Shown: positions 26,400-35,554 of the stretch, one piece after another | Numbering within the stretch: the stretch's first letter is position 1 | Layout of the letters: every line of letters begins with the position of its first letter | Assembly: GCF_019904175.1 (NCBI RefSeq) | Contig: NZ_CP061913.1 | Span: 7,874,001-7,938,000, forward strand | Direction of reading: 5' to 3' | DNA length: 64,000 bases | Source: Dactylosporangium vinaceum | GTDB lineage: Bacteria > Actinomycetota > Actinomycetes > Mycobacteriales > Micromonosporaceae | Notes under the pieces: generated by a model | Told to the model about the DNA's origin: nothing | Seen by the model: the letters and a program-made list of their open reading frames with translations, nothing else | Database searches by the model: none | Position numbers and translations under genes: made by a program

Positions 26400-27258
26400 G
26401 GAACACCCATCGCTTGCGCAGCTGCCACTGCACGGTGGTGAGGATCAGGACGATGGCGAACAGCACCAGCGACAGCGTGGCGCCGTAGCCGAAGTGGTGG
26501 AACTGGAACGCCTGCTGGTACAGGTAGTACACGAGCACTGTCGTCGACGTGCCGGGGCCGCCCTGGGTCAGCACGGCGATCTGGGCGAACACCTGCAGCG
26601 AGCCGACCACCGTGATGATGGACGTGAGCAGGACCGTCGGGCTGATCATGGGCAGCGTGATGCTGCGGAACGCCCGCCAGGCGCTCGCCCCGTCCAGCCG
26701 GGCCGCCTCGTACAGCCCGGACGGCACACCCTGCAGGGCGGCCAGGAACAGCACCATGTTGAGCCCGACGTTCTTCACGACCTGCACGACGACGACCGCG
26801 AGCATCGCCGTCCACTCGCCGCGCAGCCAGTTGGGACCGTGCACACCTACCGCGTCGAGGATGCCGTTGACGCCGCCGTTGTCCTGCAGGAGGAACCCCC
26901 ACACGATCGTCCAGGCCACCATTGACACGACGACCGGTGAGAAGAACAGCGTGCGGAACACGATCGTGCCGCGCAGTTTCTGGTTCAGCAGCACGGCCAG
27001 CAGCAGCGCCAGGCTCAGGTTGAGCACGAGCAGCCCGGCCGAGAACAGGCCGGTGGCGGCGAGCACCTTCGGCAGGTTCGGGTCGTCGGCGAGCTGCCGG
27101 TAGTTGTCCGCGCCGACGAAGTTGAACTCGTCGGCCAGGACGTTCCACTCGTGCAGGCTGTACCAGGCGACCATCACCAGCGGGAAGAGCACGAACACCA
27201 CCGTGCCGGCCAGCTGCGGCAGGATGAACAGGTAGCCGGCCAGGTTCTCCCGTCTCAT
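26389..27258 (-). CDS. ABC sugar importer permease, MalF type
   Basis: 289 aa, six membrane helices. EAA loop: YEAARLDGASAWRAFRSITLPM. The ATG overlaps the stop of the binding-protein gene (ATGA). The start MRRENLAGYLFILPQL is typical; longer in-frame extensions upstream run through the binding protein gene and are not used. It forms the channel with the MalG-type partner. Confidence 0.93.
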   Translation of the reverse strand: MRRENLAGYLFILPQLAGTVVFVLFPLVMVAWYSLHEWNVLADEFNFVGADNYRQLADDPNLPKVLAATGLFSAGLLVLNLSLALLLAVLLNQKLRGTIVFRTLFFSPVVVSMVAWTIVWGFLLQDNGGVNGILDAVGVHGPNWLRGEWTAMLAVVVVQVVKNVGLNMVLFLAALQGVPSGLYEAARLDGASAWRAFRSITLPMISPTVLLTSIITVVGSLQVFAQIAVLTQGGPGTSTTVLVYYLYQQAFQFHHFGYGATLSLVLFAIVLILTTVQWQLRKRWVFHEN

Positions 27259-28514
27259 TTCGCGAGCAACGGCTTGAGTCCGGTGCACACGGTGTCGAGC
27301 ACGGACTTGACGTCGGCGCCGGGCTTCCACAGCGGGTCGAGCGAGGCCCGGACGTTCTGGGCGATCTCGGCCGAGCCGGTGTGGCTGGGCTTGACGACGC
27401 CGTTGGAGATGCCGTCGATGACGACCGACTGCAGCTGGGCCGGCTTGAGCAGCGGGTTGGTCTTGGCCATGGTCTCCGCGTTGAGCTGGCTCTTGCGGGC
27501 CGGCGGGAAGTACTGCGCGAGCTTGGCGCTGTTGGCGGCGTTGGTGAAGAACGACAGGAAGTCGGCGGCGGTGCCGGCGTGCTTCGACTTCTTCAGTACC
27601 CCGAGCCCGGCCTGCCCCACCACGGAGTATTTGCCCTTCGGGCCGGCCGGGAGCGGCACCAGGTCCCAGCCGAACTTGGCGTCCTTGAGCAGCGACGCCC
27701 GGGAGATCTGCGTGATGGTCATCGCCGACTGCCCGGTGAAGAAGTCGGCCGCCACGCCTGGCCCTGGCATCGCTTTCGCCGTGAAGACGGCCTGGTGCAG
27801 CGCGGTCATGGCGTCGACCATCTCGGGCGCGTTGAAGCCGCAGGTCTTGCCGTCGGCGCTCCACGCCTGGGCGCCCCAGCCGGTCCAGACCGTGGACAGG
27901 TTGCCCCAGGTCTTGTAGTCGAAGTCGCGGACCACGATCCCGGCCGTGCCGGTCTTCGCGTTGACGGCCGCGCCCTCGGCGAACGCCTTGTCCCAGGTCC
28001 ACTGCCCGGCTGTGACGAGGTCGGCCGGGCTGTCCTGGCCGGCCTGCTTGAGCAGGTCCGTGTTGACGAACATGCCGAACGGCGAGGTCGAGAACGGGTA
28101 CGCGTACAGCTTGCCCCCGCTCTGCCACAGCTTGGTCGCGGCCGGGGTCAGGTCGTCGGGCTGGTCGAGGTTCTCCAGCGGCACGAGGGCGCCGGAGCCG
28201 ACGAAGTCCGGTGCCGACTCCTCCAGCACCCAGGCCAGGTCGGGGCCGTTCCCACCGGCGATCTGCGTGGTGAGCGTGGTGGTGTACGACTCGAACGGCA
28301 GCGGGTCGAACTTGACGCTGACGTTCGGGTGCGCGCTCTTGTACTGCGCGGCGATGTCGTTGAACAGTTTCAGGTGGGCCTCGTTGGCCGACCAGATCGT
28401 CATGCGCAGCTCGACGGGGCCGGTCTCGACGGCGGCGGGGGTGCTGCCGCCGCCGTCGCCACAGGCGGCCAGGGCGAGCACGGACAGTGCGGCTAACGCT
28501 GTGCGAATCCTCAT
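27255..28514 (-). CDS. ABC importer sugar-binding lipoprotein
   Basis: 419 aa. Signal peptide with lipobox LALAAC (Cys18). Family 1 extracellular solute-binding fold: WSANEAHLKLFNDIAAQYKSAHP, GGNGPDLAWVLEESAPDFV, and a conserved KLYAYPFSTSPFGMFVN hinge segment. It delivers an oligosaccharide to the two permeases encoded downstream. By context with an acetylxylan esterase it may bind xylo- or arabino-oligomers (inference). It follows the FAD oxidoreductase gene by 14 bp. Confidence 0.92.
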   Translation of the reverse strand: MRIRTALAALSVLALAACGDGGGSTPAAVETGPVELRMTIWSANEAHLKLFNDIAAQYKSAHPNVSVKFDPLPFESYTTTLTTQIAGGNGPDLAWVLEESAPDFVGSGALVPLENLDQPDDLTPAATKLWQSGGKLYAYPFSTSPFGMFVNTDLLKQAGQDSPADLVTAGQWTWDKAFAEGAAVNAKTGTAGIVVRDFDYKTWGNLSTVWTGWGAQAWSADGKTCGFNAPEMVDAMTALHQAVFTAKAMPGPGVAADFFTGQSAMTITQISRASLLKDAKFGWDLVPLPAGPKGKYSVVGQAGLGVLKKSKHAGTAADFLSFFTNAANSAKLAQYFPPARKSQLNAETMAKTNPLLKPAQLQSVVIDGISNGVVKPSHTGSAEIAQNVRASLDPLWKPGADVKSVLDTVCTGLKPLLAK

Positions 28515-28528
28515 CAGGGGCGTCCTCA

Positions 28529-30124
28529 CTAATATCCGGCGACGTCGGGCCAGTGCCGTTCGACGCCGTCGCGGTCCAGGCGGGTCTGGAACTCCTCGAG
28601 CAGGGCGGGGGTGTTGCGCACCGCGCGGGGGGTGCTCGCGCGGTCCAGGCAGAAGGCGGCGAGCGCACCGGCGGCCTCGCCGGCGTTCCACTCGACGGGG
28701 TGCAGGCGGTAGGCGCCGTTGGTGATGTGGGTGGTGCCGATGTTCTTGCCGGCGGCCAGGAGGTTGTCCATTCGGCGCGGGATGAGCGCGCCGAGCGGGA
28801 TCTGGAACGGGCAGCAGCCGACGTCGATGTAGTGGTCGCCGCCGGTGGACGGGTGCAGGTCGATGCGGTACATCCCGACGCCGACCGAGTCGTGATACGG
28901 CACGGCCCCCTTGTCGCCGCGCACGGCCAGGGCCAGGTCCTGCTCCACGACCGTGTACTCGGCCCGGATGCGCCGGGACTCGCGGATGTACGGCGCCTGG
29001 GCCAGGCCGTCGGCGCCGCCGGTGACGTCGCCGCGCAGCCGCAGCCCCGGGAAGCCGGTGCCGCCGTCGGGGCGCGGGGCCTCGGTCTGCAGCCAGTACA
29101 GCACTGAGCGGGCCTGCTCCCGGGCCGCGGCCAGGTGGGCGGCCGGGTCGGGCACATCGATGACCGGGTGCTCGAAGTAGTCGAGCATCGGCCAGTTCAC
29201 CAGGCAGATGTCGCTGGCGTAGGCGCCCGGGGCGAACAGGTCCCGGGCCGCGATGCGCCGGAACGTCCACAGGTTGCTGTCGCCCGGGTTGCGGCGCTGG
29301 TCGGCGTCGACGGCGAGCGGGTCGTCGCCCGGGTTGGGCGCGAATACGCGCTCGGCCGGCTCCAGCGTGCGCGGGCTCGGGGCCCGGAACGACAGCAGCG
29401 GGCCGCCCCAGAACGGCGGGGTGTAGTCGCGCCAGAAGCCGTAGCGGGCCGGGCGGTCGATGGTGTGGTCGCCGTCGACGTGATCGACCGCGAAGCACAC
29501 CGACACGGCCTGCATGTTGGCCGGCTGGGCGGTGGCGGGCGCGCTCGGCTCACCGGTGTCGGCCTGCGACTCGAAGCCGGTGACGTACTCGGTGCCGGTC
29601 AGCGGGAGCAGCTCGCCGGTCTCGGTCGCGTCGAGCACGTAGGCGGCCGTGACGTGCACGGTCTCCCCCGTGTCGCGATGGCGCAGCGTCACGCCCGTGA
29701 CCCGGTCGCCGTCGGTGTCGGCCGCCGCGGGCCCGTACGGCTGCAGGACCCGCAGCCGGCCGCCGCTGCGGTACGGCATCAGCATGGACTCGAGCACGGC
29801 GACCGCGACCCGGGGCTCGTGGCAGAGCCGGCTCACGTGCCCGGCGCCCGGGTTCAGGTCGCGCCACGCGCGGGCCGCCGTGGTCAGCGGATAGTGCCGG
29901 CGGTAGTAGTCGCGGATGCCGGTGCGCAGCGCCCGGTAGCTCGCCGTGATGCCGAACTGCTCCACCCAGGAGTGCTCGTCGGGCGGTACCGCCTGGCTGG
30001 TGAGCTGGCCGCCGAGCCAGTCGTACTCCTCGGTGAGCACGACCGACCGGCCCGCCCGGAGCGCGGCGAGCGCCGCGGCGACCCCGCCGAGCCCTCCGCC
30101 GACGATCAGGACATCAGTGTTCAT
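28529..30124 (-). CDS. FAD-dependent oxidoreductase (FAD_oxidored family)
   Basis: 531 aa. Starts with a Rossmann FAD motif, VLIVGGGLGGVAAALAALRAG, and the GGQLTSQ segment found in this family of putative dehydrogenases linked with polysaccharide loci. The end (AGKNIGTTHITNGAYRLHPVEWNAGEAAGALAAFC) is the second FAD-contact region. No signal peptide. The ATG at 30124 overlaps the stop of the LacI gene. A sugar or sugar-acid oxidation role is inferred from the operon only. Confidence 0.85.
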   Translation of the reverse strand: MNTDVLIVGGGLGGVAAALAALRAGRSVVLTEEYDWLGGQLTSQAVPPDEHSWVEQFGITASYRALRTGIRDYYRRHYPLTTAARAWRDLNPGAGHVSRLCHEPRVAVAVLESMLMPYRSGGRLRVLQPYGPAAADTDGDRVTGVTLRHRDTGETVHVTAAYVLDATETGELLPLTGTEYVTGFESQADTGEPSAPATAQPANMQAVSVCFAVDHVDGDHTIDRPARYGFWRDYTPPFWGGPLLSFRAPSPRTLEPAERVFAPNPGDDPLAVDADQRRNPGDSNLWTFRRIAARDLFAPGAYASDICLVNWPMLDYFEHPVIDVPDPAAHLAAAREQARSVLYWLQTEAPRPDGGTGFPGLRLRGDVTGGADGLAQAPYIRESRRIRAEYTVVEQDLALAVRGDKGAVPYHDSVGVGMYRIDLHPSTGGDHYIDVGCCPFQIPLGALIPRRMDNLLAAGKNIGTTHITNGAYRLHPVEWNAGEAAGALAAFCLDRASTPRAVRNTPALLEEFQTRLDRDGVERHWPDVAGY

Positions 30125-31176
30125 GGTTCGACTTTCCTTAGGGTGGTACCGGGAACGAGCGCGCACGGCAGCAGTCGCTGGATCTGGGTCCTGGCCCCGT
30201 CGATCAGGGCGGTCAGCACCTCCAGGGCCTGGGCCCCCATCTCCCGCCGCGGGATCTCGAAGCCGGTGAACTCGGTGTCGTGGTTGCCGGGGGCGTTCAC
30301 GGGCCGCGTCGGCTGCCCCAGCGTGATGATGGACGGCGACGTGCCCGGCGCTTCCGGGCCCGGCCCGTCGAACGTTTCGCCGGACGGGGTGCTTGCCGCT
30401 CTCGCGTGCAGGGCCACGCCGTCGCTGTGCTCCTCGGCGAACACGGCCGTCGCCCCGCTGCCCAGCACCGCACCGAGGTCGTCGGCCGGTAGGTGCAGGC
30501 CGGTGACGCCGGCCGCCGCGACGGCCCGGTCGAAGCCCGCCTTGCGGTCGGCGTGCGACTCGGGGCCCTCGCCCTGCCCCATGTAGAGCAGGCGCGTGTG
30601 GCCCAGGCCGACCGCCCGGCGCACGAGCGTGGCCGTCGCGCCCGCGTAGTCGGCGCCGACGTATGGCACGGGCCCGCCGGCGTCGTCGCGGCGGCCGACC
30701 GAGACGAACGGGAACCCGTCCGCGACCAGCCGGGCCAGCTCGTCGCGGTCGAGCGAGCGGCCGAGCAGGATGCAGCCGTCGGCCAGCCGCAGCCGGTTGC
30801 CCTCGTGGAAGATACGGCGCCGCCCGTCGACCACCGGAGCGCTGGTCAGCAGCAGCAGGTCGCTGCCCAGCGCCTCCGCCCGCTCCTCGATGCCGACCAG
30901 GAACGGGTGGTAGAAGTCGCTGTTGCCGGCCGGGAACACCGGCTCGTAGGTGAACACGCCGATGATCCGGTTGTCCCGGGCGGCGAGACGGCGGGCGATC
31001 GGGTCGGCGACGTAGCCGCTGTCCCGGATGGCCTGCAGCACCCGCTCCCGGGTCTCGGGCGCGATGCGCACGTCACCGTCCGAACGCCCGTTGAGCACGA
31101 GCGACACGGTGGCCTGGCTGACGCCTGTCATGCGGGCGATGTCCCGCTGCGTCAGCCGCCGCTTCGTCGGGGGCAC
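30121..31176 (-). CDS. LacI family regulator of the esterase/ABC operon
   Basis: 351 aa from a GTG at 31176 with AAAGGAAG seven bases upstream. Two in-frame ATGs further up (31224, 31203) lie on or beyond the operator and are less likely starts. Helix-turn-helix: TQRDIARMTGVSQATVSLVLNGR near residues 8-30, with the hinge helix in GYVADPIARRLAARDN. The rest is a periplasmic-binding-like sugar sensor. Two matching operators, at 31190-31209 and 31266-31285, flank the divergent promoters, so autoregulation and control of both directions are likely. Confidence 0.93.
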   Translation of the reverse strand: MPPTKRRLTQRDIARMTGVSQATVSLVLNGRSDGDVRIAPETRERVLQAIRDSGYVADPIARRLAARDNRIIGVFTYEPVFPAGNSDFYHPFLVGIEERAEALGSDLLLLTSAPVVDGRRRIFHEGNRLRLADGCILLGRSLDRDELARLVADGFPFVSVGRRDDAGGPVPYVGADYAGATATLVRRAVGLGHTRLLYMGQGEGPESHADRKAGFDRAVAAAGVTGLHLPADDLGAVLGSGATAVFAEEHSDGVALHARAASTPSGETFDGPGPEAPGTSPSIITLGQPTRPVNAPGNHDTEFTGFEIPRREMGAQALEVLTALIDGARTQIQRLLPCALVPGTTLRKVEP

Positions 31177-31189
31177 GGCTTCCTTTCCG

Positions 31190-31209
31190 GTGCTAATGCG
31201 CATTACCAC
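31190..31209. promoter_or_regulatory. LacI-type operator 1
   Basis: GTGCTAATGCGCATTACCAC: a perfect 12-bp palindrome TAATGCGCATTA extended by matching GTG/CAC arms, just upstream of the regulator's ribosome site. It shares 15 of 20 positions with operator 2 read on the opposite strand. Confidence 0.8.
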
Positions 31210-31265
31210 TCGATGGTTGGCCATCCTGAACCCATCGGCGGGCGTTCGTCAAGGGGTGGTGCCAA

Positions 31266-31285
31266 TTGATAATTCGTATTAGCAC
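31266..31285. promoter_or_regulatory. LacI-type operator 2
   Basis: On the minus strand it reads GTGCTAATACGAATTATCAA, matching operator 1 closely. It lies 39 bp before the start of the Tat-exported beta-propeller gene. Its centre is 76 bp from that of operator 1, about seven helical turns, so looping is possible. Confidence 0.75.
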
Positions 31286-31323
31286 CTTGACCGGGCGTTC
31301 GTGGCGGTCACACACTCCCATCC

Positions 31324-32298
31324 ATGAATCGCCGCCAACTGCTCAAGGGAGCGGCGCTGAGCACGGGTGCCGCCGCCATCGGCGCCCTCTCGGTGCCAAC
31401 AGCCGCGTCCGCCGCGCCGGCCGGTTTCCCGAACTACCAGTACCTCGGTGTGCCGTTCAACAAGTCGGCACTGCGCTACAACCCCACGAACGAGCTGATC
31501 TTTCCGTGCATCCGGGGCGTCTACGACAAGATCACGGGCGGGCTCGGCCGCTACTACCTCTACTACGCGCCGCACGAGAAGCCGGGCGGGATCTGCCTGG
31601 CGTACGGCAACTCGCTGTCGGGACCGTTCACGGAGTATCCGGCCAACCCGATCGTCAGCAACACCTGGTCGCCGTACTACTCGGTGAGCCACGTGTCGTC
31701 ACCGCACGTGCTGTGGAGTGCCTCGAACAAGAAGTTCTACCTGTACTTCCACGGCGAGAACACCACCACCCGGATGGCCTGGTCGACCGACGGCGTGCAC
31801 TACACGTACTTCGGCGTCGTGCTGAGCACGGCCATGGTGCCCGGCACGACCGAGACGTCGTACGCCCGGGTGTTCGAGCACACGGTCACCGGCCTGGGCA
31901 ACACCTACGTCATGCTGTTCATGGGCGTCACCGGCGGCACCCGGAAGATCTTCTGGGGCTGGTCCGCGGACGCCAAGTCGTGGCAGTTCGACCCGACCCC
32001 GCTGGTGACCCCGGGCCCGGACGGCCAGGTCGACATCTCCGGCGCCCACCTGCTCAAGCGCAACGGCACGGCCTACGTCGTCTACCACGGCAACGGCGGC
32101 GACCAGTTCATCACCGAGGTCGGCAACGCCTTCGACCGCGAGGTCCACCTGGGCGTCTTCCACCCGGCGCTGACGGGCGCGCCGGACAACGGCCGGGCCG
32201 CCGCCCCGTCGTTCGGCACGGACGGCGGCGTCGACTACATGTTCTACGAGGCCGGTCCGCGCCTCTCGGCCACGATCGCGGTGGCCCGGGCGGTGTGA
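31324..32298 (+). CDS. Tat-exported five-bladed beta-propeller (GH43-like) protein
   Basis: 324 aa. The N-terminus NRRQLLKGAALSTGAAAIGA is a twin-arginine signal, cut near ASA (~34). The mature part has GH43/GH117-like blades: YYLYYAPHEKPGGICLAYGNSLSGPFTEYP, HVLWSASNKKFYLYFHGEN, FWGWSADAKSWQF. The catalytic acid triad of GH43 is not certain by eye, so it may be a glycosidase or only a binding protein. It is divergent from the LacI-ABC operon, with an operator copy in front, and should respond to the same sugar. Confidence 0.82.
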   Translation: MNRRQLLKGAALSTGAAAIGALSVPTAASAAPAGFPNYQYLGVPFNKSALRYNPTNELIFPCIRGVYDKITGGLGRYYLYYAPHEKPGGICLAYGNSLSGPFTEYPANPIVSNTWSPYYSVSHVSSPHVLWSASNKKFYLYFHGENTTTRMAWSTDGVHYTYFGVVLSTAMVPGTTETSYARVFEHTVTGLGNTYVMLFMGVTGGTRKIFWGWSADAKSWQFDPTPLVTPGPDGQVDISGAHLLKRNGTAYVVYHGNGGDQFITEVGNAFDREVHLGVFHPALTGAPDNGRAAAPSFGTDGGVDYMFYEAGPRLSATIAVARAV

Positions 32299-32301
32299 AC
32301 G

Positions 32302-32329
32302 CCGAGGGGGAGCCGCGGCTCCCCCTCGG
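32302..32329. terminator. Hairpin between convergent genes, likely bidirectional terminator
   Basis: A perfect 28-bp palindrome, CCGAGGGGGAGCC on the left arm and its exact complement on the right, with GC at the centre. It lies in the 31 bp between the two convergent stop codons. There is no T tract, so termination strength is uncertain. Confidence 0.65.
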
Positions 32330-33214
32330 TCACAGCCGCGTGAGATCGGCCAGGGCGGGGGTGGGCGCCGCCGGGTCGGGATGCTGGGCCGGGCGGAACG
32401 GGCCCACGACGTCGAAGTCGCGGGTCACCAGCCCGTAGCTCGACTCGGCCACCGGCTGCCAGGCGCCGACCAGGCCGCCCAGGGGCTCGGAGACGACGAT
32501 CCGCGTGCTGTCCGCGACCCGCTGCAGCACGGGGTTCTCCGGATACATGCAGCGCAGGGTGTCGACGGCGGTGCTGCAGTACAGCGAGCGGCTGTTGTGT
32601 TCGGTCGAGTAGCGGAAGGCCCACAGGCGCTCGCCGTCGGAGGTCGCGACCGTCATCTGGACCGGGTTGTCGACGCCCGCGCGGCGGCCCGCGTGCTCGA
32701 CCCACCCGACCATCCGCTCGACGGCGCCCACCGGATCGCGCTCCAGGCCGAACGTCAGGGCCAGGTAGAACATCAGCTCCGAGTCGGTGGAGCCGCCGAT
32801 GTACGGGAACAGGCCGGGGTCGACGGCCATGGTCAGGGTGCGTTTGAGCCTCGGGTAGTCGCGGATGCGCCCGTTGTGCAGCCACAGCCAGCGGCCGTGG
32901 CGGAACGGGTGGCAGTTGGTCTGCTGCACGGGGGTGCCGGTGCTGGCCCGGATGTGGGCCAGGAACAGGCCGGAGCGCACCGAGTAGGCGAGCTCCCGGA
33001 GGTTCTCGTCGCCCCAGGCGGGGCCCGTCCCGCGGAACAGGGTGGGCTCCGGGTTCCCGCCCGGGGTGTACCAGCCGACGCCGAAACCGTCGCCGTTCGT
33101 GGTGCCCACCCCGAGGCGGGCGTGCATGCTCTGGTCGATGAGCGAGTGTTCGGGCTTGTACAGCAGCTCCGCCAGCAGGATCGGCGAACCCGAGTAGGCG
33201 AGCCATCGGCACAT
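32330..33214 (-). CDS. Class II glutamine amidotransferase (YafJ/EgtC-like)
   Basis: 294 aa. Cys2 after removal of Met is the N-terminal nucleophile (MCRWLAYSG). Family motifs: NGDGFGVGWY, FLAHIRASTG, NCHPFRHGRWLWLHNG and GSTDSELMFY. It hydrolyses glutamine or a gamma-glutamyl amide. EgtC-like proteins act in ergothioneine synthesis, but no egtB/egtD neighbours are seen, so the YafJ-type general assignment is safer. It stands alone between the beta-propeller gene and the GH3 gene. Confidence 0.9.
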   Translation of the reverse strand: MCRWLAYSGSPILLAELLYKPEHSLIDQSMHARLGVGTTNGDGFGVGWYTPGGNPEPTLFRGTGPAWGDENLRELAYSVRSGLFLAHIRASTGTPVQQTNCHPFRHGRWLWLHNGRIRDYPRLKRTLTMAVDPGLFPYIGGSTDSELMFYLALTFGLERDPVGAVERMVGWVEHAGRRAGVDNPVQMTVATSDGERLWAFRYSTEHNSRSLYCSTAVDTLRCMYPENPVLQRVADSTRIVVSEPLGGLVGAWQPVAESSYGLVTRDFDVVGPFRPAQHPDPAAPTPALADLTRL

Positions 33215-33257
33215 CTCGGCACCTCCTGACCCGAGCGTGCCGCTCCCGGATGCCCCC

Positions 33258-35552
33258 TCAGATCACCCGGGCGGTGTGATTGAGCCGCCGGGAGGCGCCG
33301 ACGTGGCGGACCGGGCCGACCACCGGGACGGGCAGCGCGGTGTGGACGTCCGTGCTGGACCGGGCCACGAGCAGCTCGATGTCGCCGGGCTCGACGCGCC
33401 GGCGCCCGTCACGGCCGGTGTAGGACAGCAGGTCGGCGTGCAGCGTGACGACGAGCGTGCGCGACTCGCCCGGGTCCAGGTCGACCCGCGGGGCGGCGAC
33501 GAGCTGGCGGACCGGCCGGGCGACCTCGGCCACCGGGTCGTGGACGTAGATCTGCACGACGGTGGACACCTCGCGATCCGCCGGGTTGTGCAGGGGCACC
33601 GTCACCTCCACCTCGCCGTCGGTCGCCCACCCGTCGGGTGAGTGCAGCGACACCGCGCCCCACTCCGCGTCGGCGTAGGACAGGCCGTGGCCGAACGGGA
33701 AGAGCTGGCTCGGGTCCACTGTGGACACCTCGCTGAGACGGCCGAGCGGGGCGGCCAGGTAGGGGGCGGGCTGGGAGGCGCCGGCACCGGGGAAGCCGAC
33801 CGGGAGCCGGCCCGAGGGGTTGACCCGGCCCGTGAGGACGCCGGCCAGGGCGGCCGCGCCCTGCTCGCCCGGGAAGAACGTGCACACCGCGGCGGCGAGG
33901 CGGTCGACCTGGCGGGACAGCTCGTAGGGGCGGCCGGCCAGCACCACGAGGACGACGGGCGTGCCGGTGGCCAGCAGCGCCTCCAGGAGCTCCTCCTGGC
34001 GGCCGGGCAGGCGCAGGTCGGCGGCGTCACAGCCCTCGCCCGAGGTGCCGGCGCCGAACAGACCGGCCAGGTCGCCCAGCACGGCGACGCAGACGTCAGC
34101 GTCCGCGGCGACGGTGGCGGCCGCGGCGATGTCCTCGTCGGACCCTCCCTCGACCGGGCAGCCCAGGGAGTACACAAGCGAGAAGTCGTTCTGCAGTGCT
34201 TCGACGACGGTCTGGACGTCCAGGCCCAGCTCCAGGCCCTCGTGGTGGATGCCGACGTGGCGGGGGAAGGAGTAGCAGCCGAAGAGGGCGTCGGGGCGGT
34301 TCGCGCCGGGGCCGACGACGGCCAGGCGGGTGCCCGGGCGCAGCGGCAGCGCGCTCTCGTTGCGCAGCAGGACGATGGAGCGCTCGGCCAGGCGCCGGGC
34401 GATGTCGCGGGCGTCGGCGTCGTCGAGCGCGCACGGATCGGTCAGATACTCCGGCTCCACCGCCCAGCCGTCGTCGAGCAGGCCCAGCTCGCACTTCTGG
34501 CGCAGGACCCGCTCGACCGCGCGGTCGATCAGGGCCTCGTCGACGTCGCCCGCCTCGAGGGCCTTGAGCAGCGGGTTGCCGTAGCAGTTCACGCCGGGCA
34601 GCTCGACGTCGATGCCGGCCCGCAGCGCGTTCGCCGCCGCCTCGGCCCGGTCGGCCGCGACGCCATGCAACGATTCAAGGAAGGCGATCGCGAAGTAGTC
34701 GGACACGACGGTGCCGTCGAAGCCCAGGCGGTCCCGCAGCACCTCGGTGAGCAGCGTGCGGTCCGCGGCGACCGGCACGCCGTCGATGTCGGTGTAGTTG
34801 TTCATCACCGAGCGGGCACCGGCCCGCAGGGCCATCTCGAACGGGGGCAGCAGGACGTCGGCGACCTCGCGCGGGCCGATCGACACCGGGGCGAGGTTGC
34901 GCCCGGCGCGGGAGGCCGAGTAGCCGACGAAGTGCTTGAGCGTGGCCACGATCCCGGTCGACTGCAGCCCGCGCACGTAGGCCGCGCCGATGGTGCCGAC
35001 GAGGTGCGGGTCCTCGCCGATGGTCTCCTCGACGCGGCCCCAGCGCACGTCGCGGATGACGTCGAGGACCGGGGCGAGGCCCTGGTGGATGCCGAGCCGG
35101 CGCATGGTCTGCCCGATGTGGGCGGCCATCCGCTCGACGAGCCCGGGGTCGAAGCTGGCGCCCCACGCCAGCGGCGTCGGGAAGATCGGGGCGCGCCAGG
35201 CGGCCAGGCCGGTGAGGCACTCCTCGTGCACGATCGCCGGGATGCCGAACCGGCCGCCCCCGACGATCTGCGACTGCAGGTCGGCGACGCGGCGGGCCCC
35301 GGCGGCGGGCTCGATCGGGGCGGAGCCGTAGACGCGGGTCACCTGGCCCAGGCCGTGCCGGATCAGCTCGGTCCAGTCCATCGGGTCGGGGGCCTGGTCG
35401 CTCTGGTGCGGGGCGACCTCGCCGGCGGTGTCGTCGACGTTGAGCCAGGCGCCGTACATCTGCGCCACCTTCTCGCGCAACGACATCCGGGCCATCAGGT
35501 CCGCCACACGCACGGCGACGGGCTGCTTCGGGTCCCGCCACGCTTCAGTCAC
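33258..35552 (-). CDS. GH3 family beta-glycosidase (beta-glucosidase/xylosidase type)
   Basis: 764 aa from a GTG with GGAG eight bases upstream; a TTG two codons earlier is too close to that site. No signal peptide, so it acts on imported oligomers. The (beta/alpha)8 domain contains the nucleophile Asp285 in TVVSDYFAI, and KHFVGYSASRAGRN is the usual substrate-binding KH motif. The alpha/beta sandwich domain and the C-terminal fibronectin-III-like domain are complete. The gene begins 2 bp after its LacI regulator. Context favours xylan or glucan oligomers. Confidence 0.93.
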   Translation of the reverse strand: MTEAWRDPKQPVAVRVADLMARMSLREKVAQMYGAWLNVDDTAGEVAPHQSDQAPDPMDWTELIRHGLGQVTRVYGSAPIEPAAGARRVADLQSQIVGGGRFGIPAIVHEECLTGLAAWRAPIFPTPLAWGASFDPGLVERMAAHIGQTMRRLGIHQGLAPVLDVIRDVRWGRVEETIGEDPHLVGTIGAAYVRGLQSTGIVATLKHFVGYSASRAGRNLAPVSIGPREVADVLLPPFEMALRAGARSVMNNYTDIDGVPVAADRTLLTEVLRDRLGFDGTVVSDYFAIAFLESLHGVAADRAEAAANALRAGIDVELPGVNCYGNPLLKALEAGDVDEALIDRAVERVLRQKCELGLLDDGWAVEPEYLTDPCALDDADARDIARRLAERSIVLLRNESALPLRPGTRLAVVGPGANRPDALFGCYSFPRHVGIHHEGLELGLDVQTVVEALQNDFSLVYSLGCPVEGGSDEDIAAAATVAADADVCVAVLGDLAGLFGAGTSGEGCDAADLRLPGRQEELLEALLATGTPVVLVVLAGRPYELSRQVDRLAAAVCTFFPGEQGAAALAGVLTGRVNPSGRLPVGFPGAGASQPAPYLAAPLGRLSEVSTVDPSQLFPFGHGLSYADAEWGAVSLHSPDGWATDGEVEVTVPLHNPADREVSTVVQIYVHDPVAEVARPVRQLVAAPRVDLDPGESRTLVVTLHADLLSYTGRDGRRRVEPGDIELLVARSSTDVHTALPVPVVGPVRHVGASRRLNHTARVI

Positions 35553-35554
35553 GC

